Of a stretch of DNA of 64,000 nt, positions 7,473 to 15,951 are shown one piece after another (the first letter of the stretch is position 1; each line of letters opens with the position of its first letter). The notes beneath the pieces were generated by a model. That model ran no database searches. It had not been told where the DNA came from and worked only from the letters and a program-made list of their open reading frames with translations. The translations under genes and the position numbers were made by a program. The stretch is from Bacilli bacterium (GTDB lineage: Bacteria; Bacillota_I; Bacilli_A; RFN20; CAG-288). Location of the stretch: the NCBI GenBank assembly GCA_022652945.1, contig JALCRV010000001.1:1-64000 (forward strand), written 5' to 3'.

Positions 7473-9068
7473 CTACATCGCCAACTTGCAGGCATCGACA
7501 GCAGCCTGGAATTTGGTGTTGATATCAGCATCAGTCAAGGTCGAAAGATCATTAGTCAGAGCCCAAACCATCAAACCAGCAGCCTGAGTACGGCAAGTGG
7601 AAGAGCCTAAGAAAGCAGGCGAAGTATACATCTCGCCGGTGACCTTCTGGGTGAAGGTGTTAGCGGTCGCCATCAATTTTTCAAGGGTCTTCGGATCTTT
7701 GGTCGCCGGATCATTAGCTTCGATATAAGCCGGATCGGTGTAGTTAGAATTACGGATGCCCATGTAGCCGGAGTTAAGCGCCCAATCGAGGGTGTTGGCT
7801 TTGTTGGTCATATATTTGTAGAAGAGCCAAGAAGCTAACTTACGGTTGGCATCGCCGTGATCCAAAACGGTGAGAGACGGTCCCTGGTTAATGACGTACG
7901 GATCACGTCCAGCAGCGTGCGGAATACGGCCGACACCGACATCGAAGTCACCGGAGAACTGATGCTTAACACCACCGGTGGAGCCGACGGAGAAGAGCGT
8001 ATTCTGAGCGGTGAAGTAAGTGTTGGTGTAATTGTTCTTCGCGGAGCCTTTAGAAATCATGTAGCCATTCTTCTTAGCAGCGGAGAAAGTCTTCAAAAGC
8101 TGTTTCATGCCATCGTTATTGAAATCGACGGAGCCTTCACCAGTCGCAGTGTTGACGGAGGTATAGCCGTAGCCATACTGCTGAGCGAGAGTGATGAAGA
8201 GGTTATCATCGGAATCATAAGCGAAGACAGCGTGATAGTCAGCGTTGGTCTTCAGAATCTTATGAGCATCATCCAAAGTGGCATTGTAAGCGACGATGGC
8301 CGGGCAAAGTTTGCCGAAGAGCTCTTCCCAAGTGATGGAATTGAAATAAGACTGGGTCAGAGGTTTGCCATCGTTAATGGTCGGATCCTGAGCGGAAAGG
8401 TTCAAGCCGATAAGGACGGAAGCATTGTAGAACATGAGTTCGGTCGACTTGCAATAAGGAACCGAATAAGTGCCAGGGATAGTGTAGCCCTTGCCTTCAT
8501 CGACGAACGGCTTAATGTAATCGGCTTTGTCTTCCGCACTCCAGCCATAGTCCGCGTTATCGATATAAGTATCGAGGTTAACGGATTTGCCGTAGTTGAT
8601 ATATTCAGCGACGTGATCCGGATAGCACTGGACGATATCAGGATAGTTATTAGCCGCAAAGCCTTTTTCAACCGCATCCTTCAGTTCGTTATAGCCCATG
8701 CCAGTCTGAATGGTATTGGTGACTTTGACATTCGGCTCAGTCTTCATGAATTCATCGACGTAATTCTGAAGTTGCTTCTGGTTGTTCTGGCCAGTGATGG
8801 ACCACAGAGTGATTTCCGTAGGCTCTTTGATAAAAGGTCCCTGAGCGACAGCGGACGAAGAGACTGCAGAGGAAGCCTCAGAAGAAGAAGCCGCTTCGGA
8901 AGAAACCGCTTCGGAGGAAGCGACCTCAGAAGAAGCAGCAGCGGAAGAGGAAGCAGCTGCGGAAGACGAAGCAGCAGCCGCAGAAGACGAAGAAGTAACA
9001 ACAACAGTGGTACCGCAGCTAGCTAAAGTCGCGATAAGAGGAAGAAGTACAGAAAGCTTTCTTTTCAT
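7473..9068 (-). CDS. ABC transporter substrate-binding lipoprotein (family 1), copy 1
   Basis: Start chosen at the ATG at 9068, with AAAGGGG 8 nt upstream; an upstream in-frame TTG at 9086 would swallow that RBS. The signal peptide ends in LASC (Cys18), followed by a Ser/Ala linker to about residue 75. The binding domain begins EITLWSITGQNNQKQL and contains FAANNYPDIVQCYPDHVAEYI and WLFYKYMTNKANTLDW, matching solute-binding family 1. It shares the YPDHVAEY motif and overall architecture with the next gene, so the two are paralogues. It has its own promoter (9147-9174) downstream of the permease genes, which may allow extra expression of the binding proteins and the nuclease. Confidence 0.9.
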   Translation of the reverse strand: MKRKLSVLLPLIATLASCGTTVVVTSSSSAAAASSSAAASSSAAASSEVASSEAVSSEAASSSEASSAVSSSAVAQGPFIKEPTEITLWSITGQNNQKQLQNYVDEFMKTEPNVKVTNTIQTGMGYNELKDAVEKGFAANNYPDIVQCYPDHVAEYINYGKSVNLDTYIDNADYGWSAEDKADYIKPFVDEGKGYTIPGTYSVPYCKSTELMFYNASVLIGLNLSAQDPTINDGKPLTQSYFNSITWEELFGKLCPAIVAYNATLDDAHKILKTNADYHAVFAYDSDDNLFITLAQQYGYGYTSVNTATGEGSVDFNNDGMKQLLKTFSAAKKNGYMISKGSAKNNYTNTYFTAQNTLFSVGSTGGVKHQFSGDFDVGVGRIPHAAGRDPYVINQGPSLTVLDHGDANRKLASWLFYKYMTNKANTLDWALNSGYMGIRNSNYTDPAYIEANDPATKDPKTLEKLMATANTFTQKVTGEMYTSPAFLGSSTCRTQAAGLMVWALTNDLSTLTDADINTKFQAAVDACKLAM

Positions 9069-9104
9069 GAGTTTTACCCCTTTCAATGTGGTATGTATGT
9101 CTAA

Positions 9105-9119
9105 TTATCTTTAAGATAA
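9105..9119. promoter_or_regulatory. Palindrome between promoter and binding-protein start (candidate operator)
   Basis: TTATCTTTAAGATAA is a perfect 7-1-7 palindrome. It lies downstream of the predicted -10 and upstream of the RBS of the gene starting at 9068. A repressor site is plausible, but the regulator is unknown. Confidence 0.45.
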
Positions 9120-9146
9120 ATTAAACCGGATTTAACTGACACGTAT

Positions 9147-9174
9147 ATTATATCATCACATCTCAAATGTTGAA
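9147..9174 (-). promoter_or_regulatory. Promoter for the binding-protein/nuclease genes
   Basis: On the minus strand TTCAAC (9169-9174), 16 nt, TATAAT (9147-9152); the -10 is preceded by TGA (extended -10). Confidence 0.65.
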
Positions 9175-9201
9175 CCAGAGGATTTCTTCAAGATAAAAAT
9201 A

Positions 9202-10266
9202 TTAACCTTTGATACCTGCTCTGCCAACGCCGTGCATAATGTACTTTCTGAAAATGATGAATAAAAGGAAGAGCGGGACGGTGACTAAGACGGTACCAGC
9301 CATCTGGTAGCCGAATTCAGTACGACCTAATTCCGGATCCTGGAAAGCTGAACCTCTTAAGCCGTTAGAAATAAGCTTATAAGCATCATCCTGAGTGACC
9401 AGAGCCGGCCAGACATAGGAGTTCCAAGTACCCATGAACTTTAAGATGGCGATCGAGAGCAAGGTCGGAGCAGCTAAGGGGACCATGACCTTCCAGAGGA
9501 AGGACCAATCCGATTTGCCATCGACCTTGGCGGCCAGATAAAGCTCGTTAGGAATCTGTTTGAAGTTCTGTCTAAGCAAGTAGACGTAAAGGACCGAAAC
9601 CATAAACGGAACAATCATGGATAAGTAAGCATCCAACCTGGTCTGATTCTCGATCCAGCCGAAGGAGGCGACGGTGATGTAGTTAGAGATGACCATCATT
9701 TCGCCCGGGATCATCATCGTCATCAAGAAGACCCAGAATATCGCATCCCTGCCCTTAAACTCCAAGCGGGAGAAAGCGAAGGCGGCGAAGATCGAAGTGA
9801 TCAAAGTACCAGCGGTCGAGAAGAAAGCCACCACGACCGTGTTCATCAAGAACGTCCCGAACTTAAAGGTCTGGAAAACGTAGACGTAGTTAGTCCACAT
9901 CACGATATTCGGGAAGAAGGTCTGAGTTGAAGCGATGATTTCATCGTTCATCTTCAAAGAAGTGATCAGCATCCAGTAGAAGGGGAAGACGGTCACCAAG
10001 GCTAGGAAGACAATAACGACATAAAGGAGGGTCGTGGAAACAATCCTTCCCACCTTTTCCTGCCTTTGGATCGATTCGACGGTCTTACCGGCATCTTCAA
10101 TCGAAATCACGATCTTCTGATTAGGAAGTTTCTCGTGGGTAAAATCGATGTACTTCTTTTGTACATTGCTGACTTTCGGAGCGTTCCCTTTGTTTTCCTC
10201 TTTTACAGGGGTGGAGGGAGCGACAGCAGTCTTTTTGATGTCTTTATTTTTATTTTCTGTTGCCAT
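9202..10266 (-). CDS. ABC transporter permease, MalG/UgpE type
   Basis: The start is set at the ATG at 10266, preceded by AGAGGTG; the longer frame to 10320 overlaps the upstream gene and has no RBS. The first 95 residues or so are charged and cytoplasmic. Six membrane segments follow, starting at LLYVVIVFLALVTVFPFYWM. The inner-membrane permease signature is present as ELYLAAKVDGKSDWSFLWKVMVPLAAPTL (EAA loop, which docks to the ATPase). The C-terminus GRAGIKG is typical of MalG-like proteins (KG ending). The long charged N-terminal tail is unusual for the family. It follows the partner permease after 11 nt. Confidence 0.92.
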   Translation of the reverse strand: MATENKNKDIKKTAVAPSTPVKEENKGNAPKVSNVQKKYIDFTHEKLPNQKIVISIEDAGKTVESIQRQEKVGRIVSTTLLYVVIVFLALVTVFPFYWMLITSLKMNDEIIASTQTFFPNIVMWTNYVYVFQTFKFGTFLMNTVVVAFFSTAGTLITSIFAAFAFSRLEFKGRDAIFWVFLMTMMIPGEMMVISNYITVASFGWIENQTRLDAYLSMIVPFMVSVLYVYLLRQNFKQIPNELYLAAKVDGKSDWSFLWKVMVPLAAPTLLSIAILKFMGTWNSYVWPALVTQDDAYKLISNGLRGSAFQDPELGRTEFGYQMAGTVLVTVPLFLLFIIFRKYIMHGVGRAGIKG

Positions 10267-10277
10267 ATCTTTCACCT

Positions 10278-11357
10278 CTAATAATAAACTCTCTTCTTCG
10301 AAACGATCATCTGCAGCCAAGTGAAGACGAGAATGATGACAAACAGGAAGACAGCCGCAGCCGCCGCAAAGGAAGTGTGGTTGGAAAGATTATCGTAGAT
10401 GTAGTAAACGATAGTGTACATATTCTTCGAGCCTAACGCGGTGCCCGGGCCATTGAATAAGCCGACGATGGCGGTATATTCCTTAAAGGCGCCGATAAAG
10501 GAAGTGACGACGATATATAGGATCTGCGGAGACATCAGCGGAACGGTGATCTTCCATAAAGTCTTCTGTTTGGAAGCCGCATCGATCTGCGCAGCCTGAT
10601 AGTACTGTTTATCAATGCCCTGCAACCCCGAAAGGAAAATCAGGATCTTGAAAGGCAAGGAAGACCAAACGATATATAAGCAGAGCGGAACGAAAGCTCT
10701 CCACTGCTGGGCTCCATAAATCCACATGGTCGGAGGGTTGGTCGGGAAAATGTAGTTGATGATACCGTTATCGGCAAAGATGACCGAGAAAACCATACCG
10801 ACAGCGATCGTATTTGTGACATAAGGCAGGAAGAAGATGGTCTGCAAAGCCTTCTGGAACCACTTGATGGAATTCAAGGCTACCGAGATCAACAAGGCCA
10901 GCAAAGTCGAAACCGGAACCGTGATGAAAACGATAATGAAGGTGTTAGGGATCGCGTACTGGACAAAAGGAGTCTCCCAGGCACCGTTATAAGAAGTCAA
11001 AGTCAGGATCTGCCCGAAATTATCGAAAGTAAAGCCTTCGGAAGTGCCGTTCAGATAGGAATAGTTCTTCTGGAAGGCAATCGTGATTGTATTGATCAAA
11101 GGATAAACGAGGAAAATAACAACCAAAATCAAAGCCGGGGCCAGATAAAGCCAGCCCTTCCAGTTATTCTTCGAAGCGACATCATCGATACCGGTGACCC
11201 GATAAGGCTTGGCGTTCTTTTTCTTTGGGGACACTAGACGGATGATGGTATCATTCTTGGCATCGTAGCCAGGCTGATAATCCGGACGCGCAGCAAAAAA
11301 GTCATTAGCTGCGACGACTTTATTATCCTTGCCTTGGGTATTAAGAGTTTGTTCCAT
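10278..11357 (-). CDS. ABC transporter permease, MalF/UgpA type
   Basis: This 359-residue inner-membrane protein has six predicted helices starting at LYLAPALILVVIFLVYPLI, the characteristic first helix of MalF/UgpA-like sugar permeases. Its EAA loop reads QYYQAAQIDAASKQKTLWKI. A cytoplasmic N-terminal extension of about 70 residues precedes the first helix. The start ATG is preceded by AGAGGAAC. It lies 13 nt after the ATPase and 11 nt before the second permease, so it is one transcription unit. It forms the heterodimeric pore with that permease. Confidence 0.92.
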   Translation of the reverse strand: MEQTLNTQGKDNKVVAANDFFAARPDYQPGYDAKNDTIIRLVSPKKKNAKPYRVTGIDDVASKNNWKGWLYLAPALILVVIFLVYPLINTITIAFQKNYSYLNGTSEGFTFDNFGQILTLTSYNGAWETPFVQYAIPNTFIIVFITVPVSTLLALLISVALNSIKWFQKALQTIFFLPYVTNTIAVGMVFSVIFADNGIINYIFPTNPPTMWIYGAQQWRAFVPLCLYIVWSSLPFKILIFLSGLQGIDKQYYQAAQIDAASKQKTLWKITVPLMSPQILYIVVTSFIGAFKEYTAIVGLFNGPGTALGSKNMYTIVYYIYDNLSNHTSFAAAAAVFLFVIILVFTWLQMIVSKKRVYY

Positions 11358-11370
11358 CCTTCAGTTCCTC

Positions 11371-13305
11371 TTAAAATGCCTTCTTAGCAGGAAGCGGATT
11401 CTCATCGAGATAGATTCTCGCTTCGGTCTTGGTCGAGAAGATAAAGAACTTCTTCGGCTTCACCGCCAAAGTGATATTGCCCTTATAATCCAAATCATCA
11501 TTCTGGATGATGACTTTAAAGGTCGGTTTCAAGCAGTTCTCGTTCTTGGCGACGATATAAAGATCACGGCCTAAGACCTGGATCATATCCACATCAGCCT
11601 TAAAGCCCAAGCCTTCAGTTACCACATTCATTCCTTCCGGACGGATGGCGACATATAGATCTTGATCTTCAACCTTCGTCTTCGTCTGGAAAATGCAATC
11701 GTTGCCGATATAGATCTTTCCACCCTTGATCGAGCCTTTAAAGACATTGATCGGAGGGGTGCCTAAGAACTGAGCGACAAATAAGTTAGCCGGCGAATTA
11801 TAAACCGTCTGCGGCGAATCGATCTGTTGCTCTTCGCCGAGTTTCATCACGACGATCTCATCAGAAATAGACATCGCCTCTTCCTGATCGTGGGTGACGA
11901 AGACCGTGGTAATACCGGTATCGCGTTGAATTCTTCTGATCTCTTCTCTCGTCTGCAATCTCAGACGGGCATCGAGGTTAGAAAGCGGCTCATCGAGCAA
12001 GAGGACCTTAGGTTTTTTAACTAGGGCACGAGCGATCGCGACTCTCTGCTGTTGACCGCCGGAGAGTTGGGAAGGTTTTCTTTCCAGATACTCTTCGACC
12101 TGGACCAATCTCGCGGTCTCATGGACGATATCGTATCTTTCTTCTTTGGTAAGTTTGCGGTGGGCGATAGCTTGCTTAGTCTCCGACTGAATATTCGAAA
12201 GGCTGAAGGCCTTAGTCAGTTCCCCGACCGCTTTGGCGGTCCTCTCTTTAGAGGACTGAGTCATAATCAAAAACAGACGGGTGTGACCTTGATCGAAATA
12301 GATCTTCAAATCAGAGAAGCTGATCTTCAGGTTCTTAAGGATCGATCTGACTTTCTTAGTCAAAGCCTTCTCTCTGACATTGTTGACCGAGGTGAAAGAA
12401 GAAACGAAAGCCAGAGCTGACTTCAGCTCAGCGCTCATCTTCTGCAGATCGACCGCGTGGAAATCAAGGATGCGAGCCATGATATCGTGGCCGGTCTGGC
12501 TCTTCACGATCACGCAGGATTCGACCTTGCCGTATTTCTGGCCGATAGCTTTGATTTTCTTAATGTCGTTATCGATATCTTCCGCCTTGAAGTCATCGCC
12601 GAACTTACCCGAGAAGGTCATATCCATGATCTCATCAGGAGAGATGACATTAACATCAGCGCGGAAGATTGTATCGAAGCGAGCTTCGGAAGTTTGCTTT
12701 TCGGAAACATCGAGTTTTTCAGGCACGATGATTTTTTTAAAGTTCTCAACGAACAAATCTTTGACTTCGTGAGAAGTATTAAGGAGGACGACGGTCAAAT
12801 GAAGAACGCCATTCTGATTCTCGACATTAATCTGCGAAGCCGATTTCTTCAGGCCGACCTTTTTAACCAAGGAGCGGACTGATTTTACGATTCCTTCGAT
12901 GTTATCGCCTTTTTTCAAAGTGTAGACATACTTAAGGATAAAGTTATAGAAAGTGACCAGCGGGACCTCGACTTTGAGGTTGGTCAGAGGGAATTCGATA
13001 TTCTTGAAAATCGTCATATGCGGATAAAGCGCATAGTTTTGGAAGACTAAGCCGATGCCTCTTTTTTCCGGGGACAAGTTGGTGACTTCCTGATCGCCGA
13101 ACCACACCTCGCCGGAAGTGGGTTTTAAGAGGCCGGAGATCATATAAAGGGTGGTGGATTTACCGCAGCCTGACGGGCCTAAAAGTCCGACCAGCTTCCC
13201 ATCGGGGACGGTGAAATCGAGGTCTTTAACAGCGATCGTATCCTGCATGTGTCTCTTCCCGTCTCCCGGGAAGATCTTAGTCAGGTTCTTAATCTTAATT
13301 TCCAT
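11371..13305 (-). CDS. ABC transporter ATPase, MalK/UgpC type, with a large insertion in the helical subdomain
   Basis: The nucleotide-binding motifs are all present: Walker [10 protein letters not shown] (43-51), Q-loop Gln89 ([10 protein letters not shown]), signature LSGGQQQR (from 414), Walker B VLLLDEP (434-440), D-loop SNLDA and switch His472 (TTVFVTHD). A C-terminal regulatory OB/TOBE region follows (about 520-640). In ordinary MalK proteins about 55 residues separate Q-loop and signature; here there are about 325. Some 270 extra residues are therefore inserted in the helical domain, making 644 residues against the usual 370. A comparable oversized UgpC-type ATPase (586 residues, MPN134) occurs in Mycoplasma pneumoniae beside a surface nuclease. 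The inserted part has short hydrophobic and mixed alpha/beta stretches and matches no domain I recognise. Confidence 0.92.
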   Translation of the reverse strand: MEIKIKNLTKIFPGDGKRHMQDTIAVKDLDFTVPDGKLVGLLGPSGCGKSTTLYMISGLLKPTSGEVWFGDQEVTNLSPEKRGIGLVFQNYALYPHMTIFKNIEFPLTNLKVEVPLVTFYNFILKYVYTLKKGDNIEGIVKSVRSLVKKVGLKKSASQINVENQNGVLHLTVVLLNTSHEVKDLFVENFKKIIVPEKLDVSEKQTSEARFDTIFRADVNVISPDEIMDMTFSGKFGDDFKAEDIDNDIKKIKAIGQKYGKVESCVIVKSQTGHDIMARILDFHAVDLQKMSAELKSALAFVSSFTSVNNVREKALTKKVRSILKNLKISFSDLKIYFDQGHTRLFLIMTQSSKERTAKAVGELTKAFSLSNIQSETKQAIAHRKLTKEERYDIVHETARLVQVEEYLERKPSQLSGGQQQRVAIARALVKKPKVLLLDEPLSNLDARLRLQTREEIRRIQRDTGITTVFVTHDQEEAMSISDEIVVMKLGEEQQIDSPQTVYNSPANLFVAQFLGTPPINVFKGSIKGGKIYIGNDCIFQTKTKVEDQDLYVAIRPEGMNVVTEGLGFKADVDMIQVLGRDLYIVAKNENCLKPTFKVIIQNDDLDYKGNITLAVKPKKFFIFSTKTEARIYLDENPLPAKKAF

Positions 13306-13311
13306 ACTCTA

Positions 13312-14820
13312 TTATTTCCCCGCTTTCTTTGTAATTATAACCGTACCATCATCAGCTTTGGTGTCATTGAGCTTCAAGCGATCGGAGATGACTTTCTCAT
13401 GATGCGCTTTAGCTAAAGTCACGAAGAACTTCACGTAGTAGCCGATAAAGATAATGGTCGCTACCGAGAAGAAGATGATATAAGCATCGATCGGGTTATA
13501 GACCACTAAGCTATTATGAAGCAAGACGGCTCTGCCGTAGATGAATAAGCCGGCCATTAAAGCGATGCCGATCCCGAAGAAAGCCGTGATGGCGTTCTTT
13601 CGGTATAGCTTATCGTTGACTCTAAGGTACTCATCGTTCTTATATTTATTCTTCTTATAGAAGTACAAGGCGATGCTGACCCCGAGGAAAGCGAAGAGAT
13701 AAATAACCGCCGCGATAATCAGAGTGGTATTGAAATCAGTTCTCTTATAGCTGCCGTTAGCCGGGGCGAAATCCACCGCTCCGAAGCGGTAGGACAAAGC
13801 GGAAGAGACCACATCCTTCTTGGTGGACGCGTAGACCATATCGATTTTCAAAATCCCTCCTCCTAAATAGAAGGAAGCGACCTTGTTAGCATCTACACCC
13901 TGAAGGAAGAAGCAAACCGTTCCTTGCTCCGGCTTCAGCGACAAGAAAGAAGTACCGGAAATCTGTTTAACAAACTTCGTCCCATCGATGTAGTTAACGA
14001 TATAGAAGGAATTAGATAAACCGTTAAAGCGGTAGCGGATGACTTCCTCACCCTTATTGATTGCTTCTTCATGATCGGCATAAGTCGGAAGCAGAGTCTT
14101 ATACATCTCAGCGGAATGGTTCTGATAGCTGCATTCGAGAGCTGTAAATCCTTGGAATGAAGAGACGCGATCCAATTGGCAGGAAAGGAAATCGGTCTGA
14201 ATCAAATTAGTCTTGGCCGCTTTAGCGATCGAAGGCTTTTGAAGGAAATACGGATTGGTATAGTCAGGGATATAATCGCCGACACCGGTCGGACGGATAG
14301 CTAGGAAGATATTGGTGAACTTCAAGGAAGTAATATCGACCGTTTCATCCTTGCCGATATAAAGGTCAGCGTTGGAGGAAAAAGTATCGCCGGAGATTTC
14401 AGCCCCGACGCCATCGTAAATATTGTTAATTGAAACCTTCGTGCTTACCGTTGAGCGCTCTTCAACGCTGCCGTCAGCTTTCGTGACATTATAGAAAAAG
14501 GTCAGAGGCTTATAATCCGCCCCTTCCCCGTAGTAGCCGAGCATGTATGAATTGTTGCCTTGGTCCATCACCGTATAGACGTAGGACTGGCAGACATCCG
14601 AGCGCGTAGCCTTATTGATAGCGAAAGAAATATCCGAGTCAGCAGCTTTCAGATCGCTGCCACCATAATCAGAAAAAGCCGCTAAAGGTCTTCTCACCTC
14701 TTTGATTTCAGGGGTTAAAGAGACATTCTTCGTGCTGGAGGCATAGCCAGCAGCCAAGGAAACGACTCCTAAGACCGCAAGAAATATCGTCTTCAAAACC
14801 GATAGTTTTCTGCTTTTCAT
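13312..14820 (-). CDS. Membrane protein with large extracytoplasmic domain, first gene of the transporter operon
   Basis: The 502-residue protein has an N-terminal hydrophobic segment (about 10-27), then about 340 extracytoplasmic residues of mixed beta character. Three closely spaced C-terminal membrane helices follow (roughly 370-392, 412-433, 445-468), then a charged tail. It ends 6 nt before the ATPase start, so it is tightly coupled to the ABC transporter. A promoter lies 63 nt upstream of it. I do not recognise the family. Position suggests an accessory, perhaps a scaffold or receptor for the nuclease/binding proteins. No catalytic motif is visible. Confidence 0.75.
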   Translation of the reverse strand: MKSRKLSVLKTIFLAVLGVVSLAAGYASSTKNVSLTPEIKEVRRPLAAFSDYGGSDLKAADSDISFAINKATRSDVCQSYVYTVMDQGNNSYMLGYYGEGADYKPLTFFYNVTKADGSVEERSTVSTKVSINNIYDGVGAEISGDTFSSNADLYIGKDETVDITSLKFTNIFLAIRPTGVGDYIPDYTNPYFLQKPSIAKAAKTNLIQTDFLSCQLDRVSSFQGFTALECSYQNHSAEMYKTLLPTYADHEEAINKGEEVIRYRFNGLSNSFYIVNYIDGTKFVKQISGTSFLSLKPEQGTVCFFLQGVDANKVASFYLGGGILKIDMVYASTKKDVVSSALSYRFGAVDFAPANGSYKRTDFNTTLIIAAVIYLFAFLGVSIALYFYKKNKYKNDEYLRVNDKLYRKNAITAFFGIGIALMAGLFIYGRAVLLHNSLVVYNPIDAYIIFFSVATIIFIGYYVKFFVTLAKAHHEKVISDRLKLNDTKADDGTVIITKKAGK

Positions 14821-14882
14821 TCTATTATGGGTTCTCCAAAATTCCTTTGAATAATCTAGTAGATATCTTTTGTAGTATTAAG

Positions 14883-14912
14883 ATTATAACAAACCACTTT
14901 TAAATATTACAA
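14883..14912 (-). promoter_or_regulatory. Promoter of the ABC transporter operon
   Basis: On the minus strand TTGTAA (14907-14912), 18 nt, TATAAT (14883-14888), with TGT before the -10 (extended -10). It lies in the 126-nt gap between the RDD genes and the 502-residue membrane protein. Confidence 0.7.
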
Positions 14913-14946
14913 GGTTTCTAATAATCTTTTACATTTAGAGCCTGTC

Positions 14947-15951
14947 TTATTTGTTTATTTGGTCCTCCATTTTGAAGTCCACAGGCTTTTTAACATCCGA
15001 GAAACCTTCTTCGATGATTTCTTCCGGTGAGAAGAAAATCTTATTAGATTCATCCGAGACCTCCTGGATATTCAACATGAAATCCGGGAAGTCCTGTTTT
15101 TTCTTAGAGAAGGCCATCAAGGTCAAAGAAATCAGCACGGGCGCACCGTAAGTAAATAAGGAAAGGAAGAAGACCGCGAAAATGAATAACGCCGCTTCCC
15201 CGGTAAATCTACCTAGCTTTAAAGAGTAACCATCCGGGCCAAGTCTGGCGATATGGAAGGCAAGTTTACCTAAAGTCTTCCTGCCACGTTTAAAAAACAA
15301 AGGCGGAATGTAATAAATCAGGATCGCTCCGAGGATGAAGGCAATCGGAACTTCGATAAAGAAGACCAAATCGGAAAAGTACTTAGTATCCCTCTGATAA
15401 AAGGGAGCGAATTCAATCAGCAGACTTTGGGCTTGGTTATCGATAAATGGAGCGTAAGCTTTCTCGGCGTACTCTTTCTCGCTGGCTGTACATAAAGGAT
15501 TCTCTTTAATATCTCCGTTGGTGTCTTTTACAAAATAACTGATATCCTTATAAGTCAAAGAAGTCGAAAGACGGTAATTATCAAAGACCTTCTTGGAATC
15601 GGAAGAAGCTTCCGGAGAAGTAAGGCTCATATAGGAAAGGAACGTGTCAATTGCGGACGTGTAGTAATTCTTCAAAGTTGAGCCAGCCAGATCTTTATTA
15701 TTTGAATAATAGGTGGTAACCAGAGTGATGATCCCATCCTTTTCAATAAAAAGACCGGAATCGAGTTTCGTCTTTTTCAGTCTTTGTTCAGTTGTTTGAT
15801 ACCCCGGAGTTGAATAAGCAATCTGCCTCACCCCGATAAAAAGCGCGATAAAGACCAAAGCAAAAAGCAAAAAATCCATCAGCTGAGCAAAGACTCGCCG
15901 ATGAAACCTGGCTCTTTGATATTCGACCTTAATGCTTCCCTCTTCTTCCAT
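14947..15951 (-). CDS. RDD-like membrane protein
   Basis: The 334-residue protein has the RDD pattern FHRRVFAQLMDFLLFALVF at its N-terminus and a later FKRGRKTLGKLAFHIARL, the conserved cytoplasmic loop of RDD proteins. Four membrane segments are predicted. About 150 extracytoplasmic residues separate the first and second helices, much longer than in standard RDD proteins (about 150 residues in total). Its start overlaps the stop of the upstream RDD-like gene (TGATG). RDD proteins include transport-associated and ion-antiport members, but most have no known role. Location upstream of the ABC operon suggests a link to the same surface system. Confidence 0.75.
   Translation of the reverse strand: MEEEGSIKVEYQRARFHRRVFAQLMDFLLFALVFIALFIGVRQIAYSTPGYQTTEQRLKKTKLDSGLFIEKDGIITLVTTYYSNNKDLAGSTLKNYYTSAIDTFLSYMSLTSPEASSDSKKVFDNYRLSTSLTYKDISYFVKDTNGDIKENPLCTASEKEYAEKAYAPFIDNQAQSLLIEFAPFYQRDTKYFSDLVFFIEVPIAFILGAILIYYIPPLFFKRGRKTLGKLAFHIARLGPDGYSLKLGRFTGEAALFIFAVFFLSLFTYGAPVLISLTLMAFSKKKQDFPDFMLNIQEVSDESNKIFFSPEEIIEEGFSDVKKPVDFKMEDQINK

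Noticed and set aside
7857-9026. 389-codon plus-strand open frame
   Set aside because: Lies wholly antisense to a substrate-binding lipoprotein gene with clear motifs; Arg/Ser-rich and without RBS or family match.
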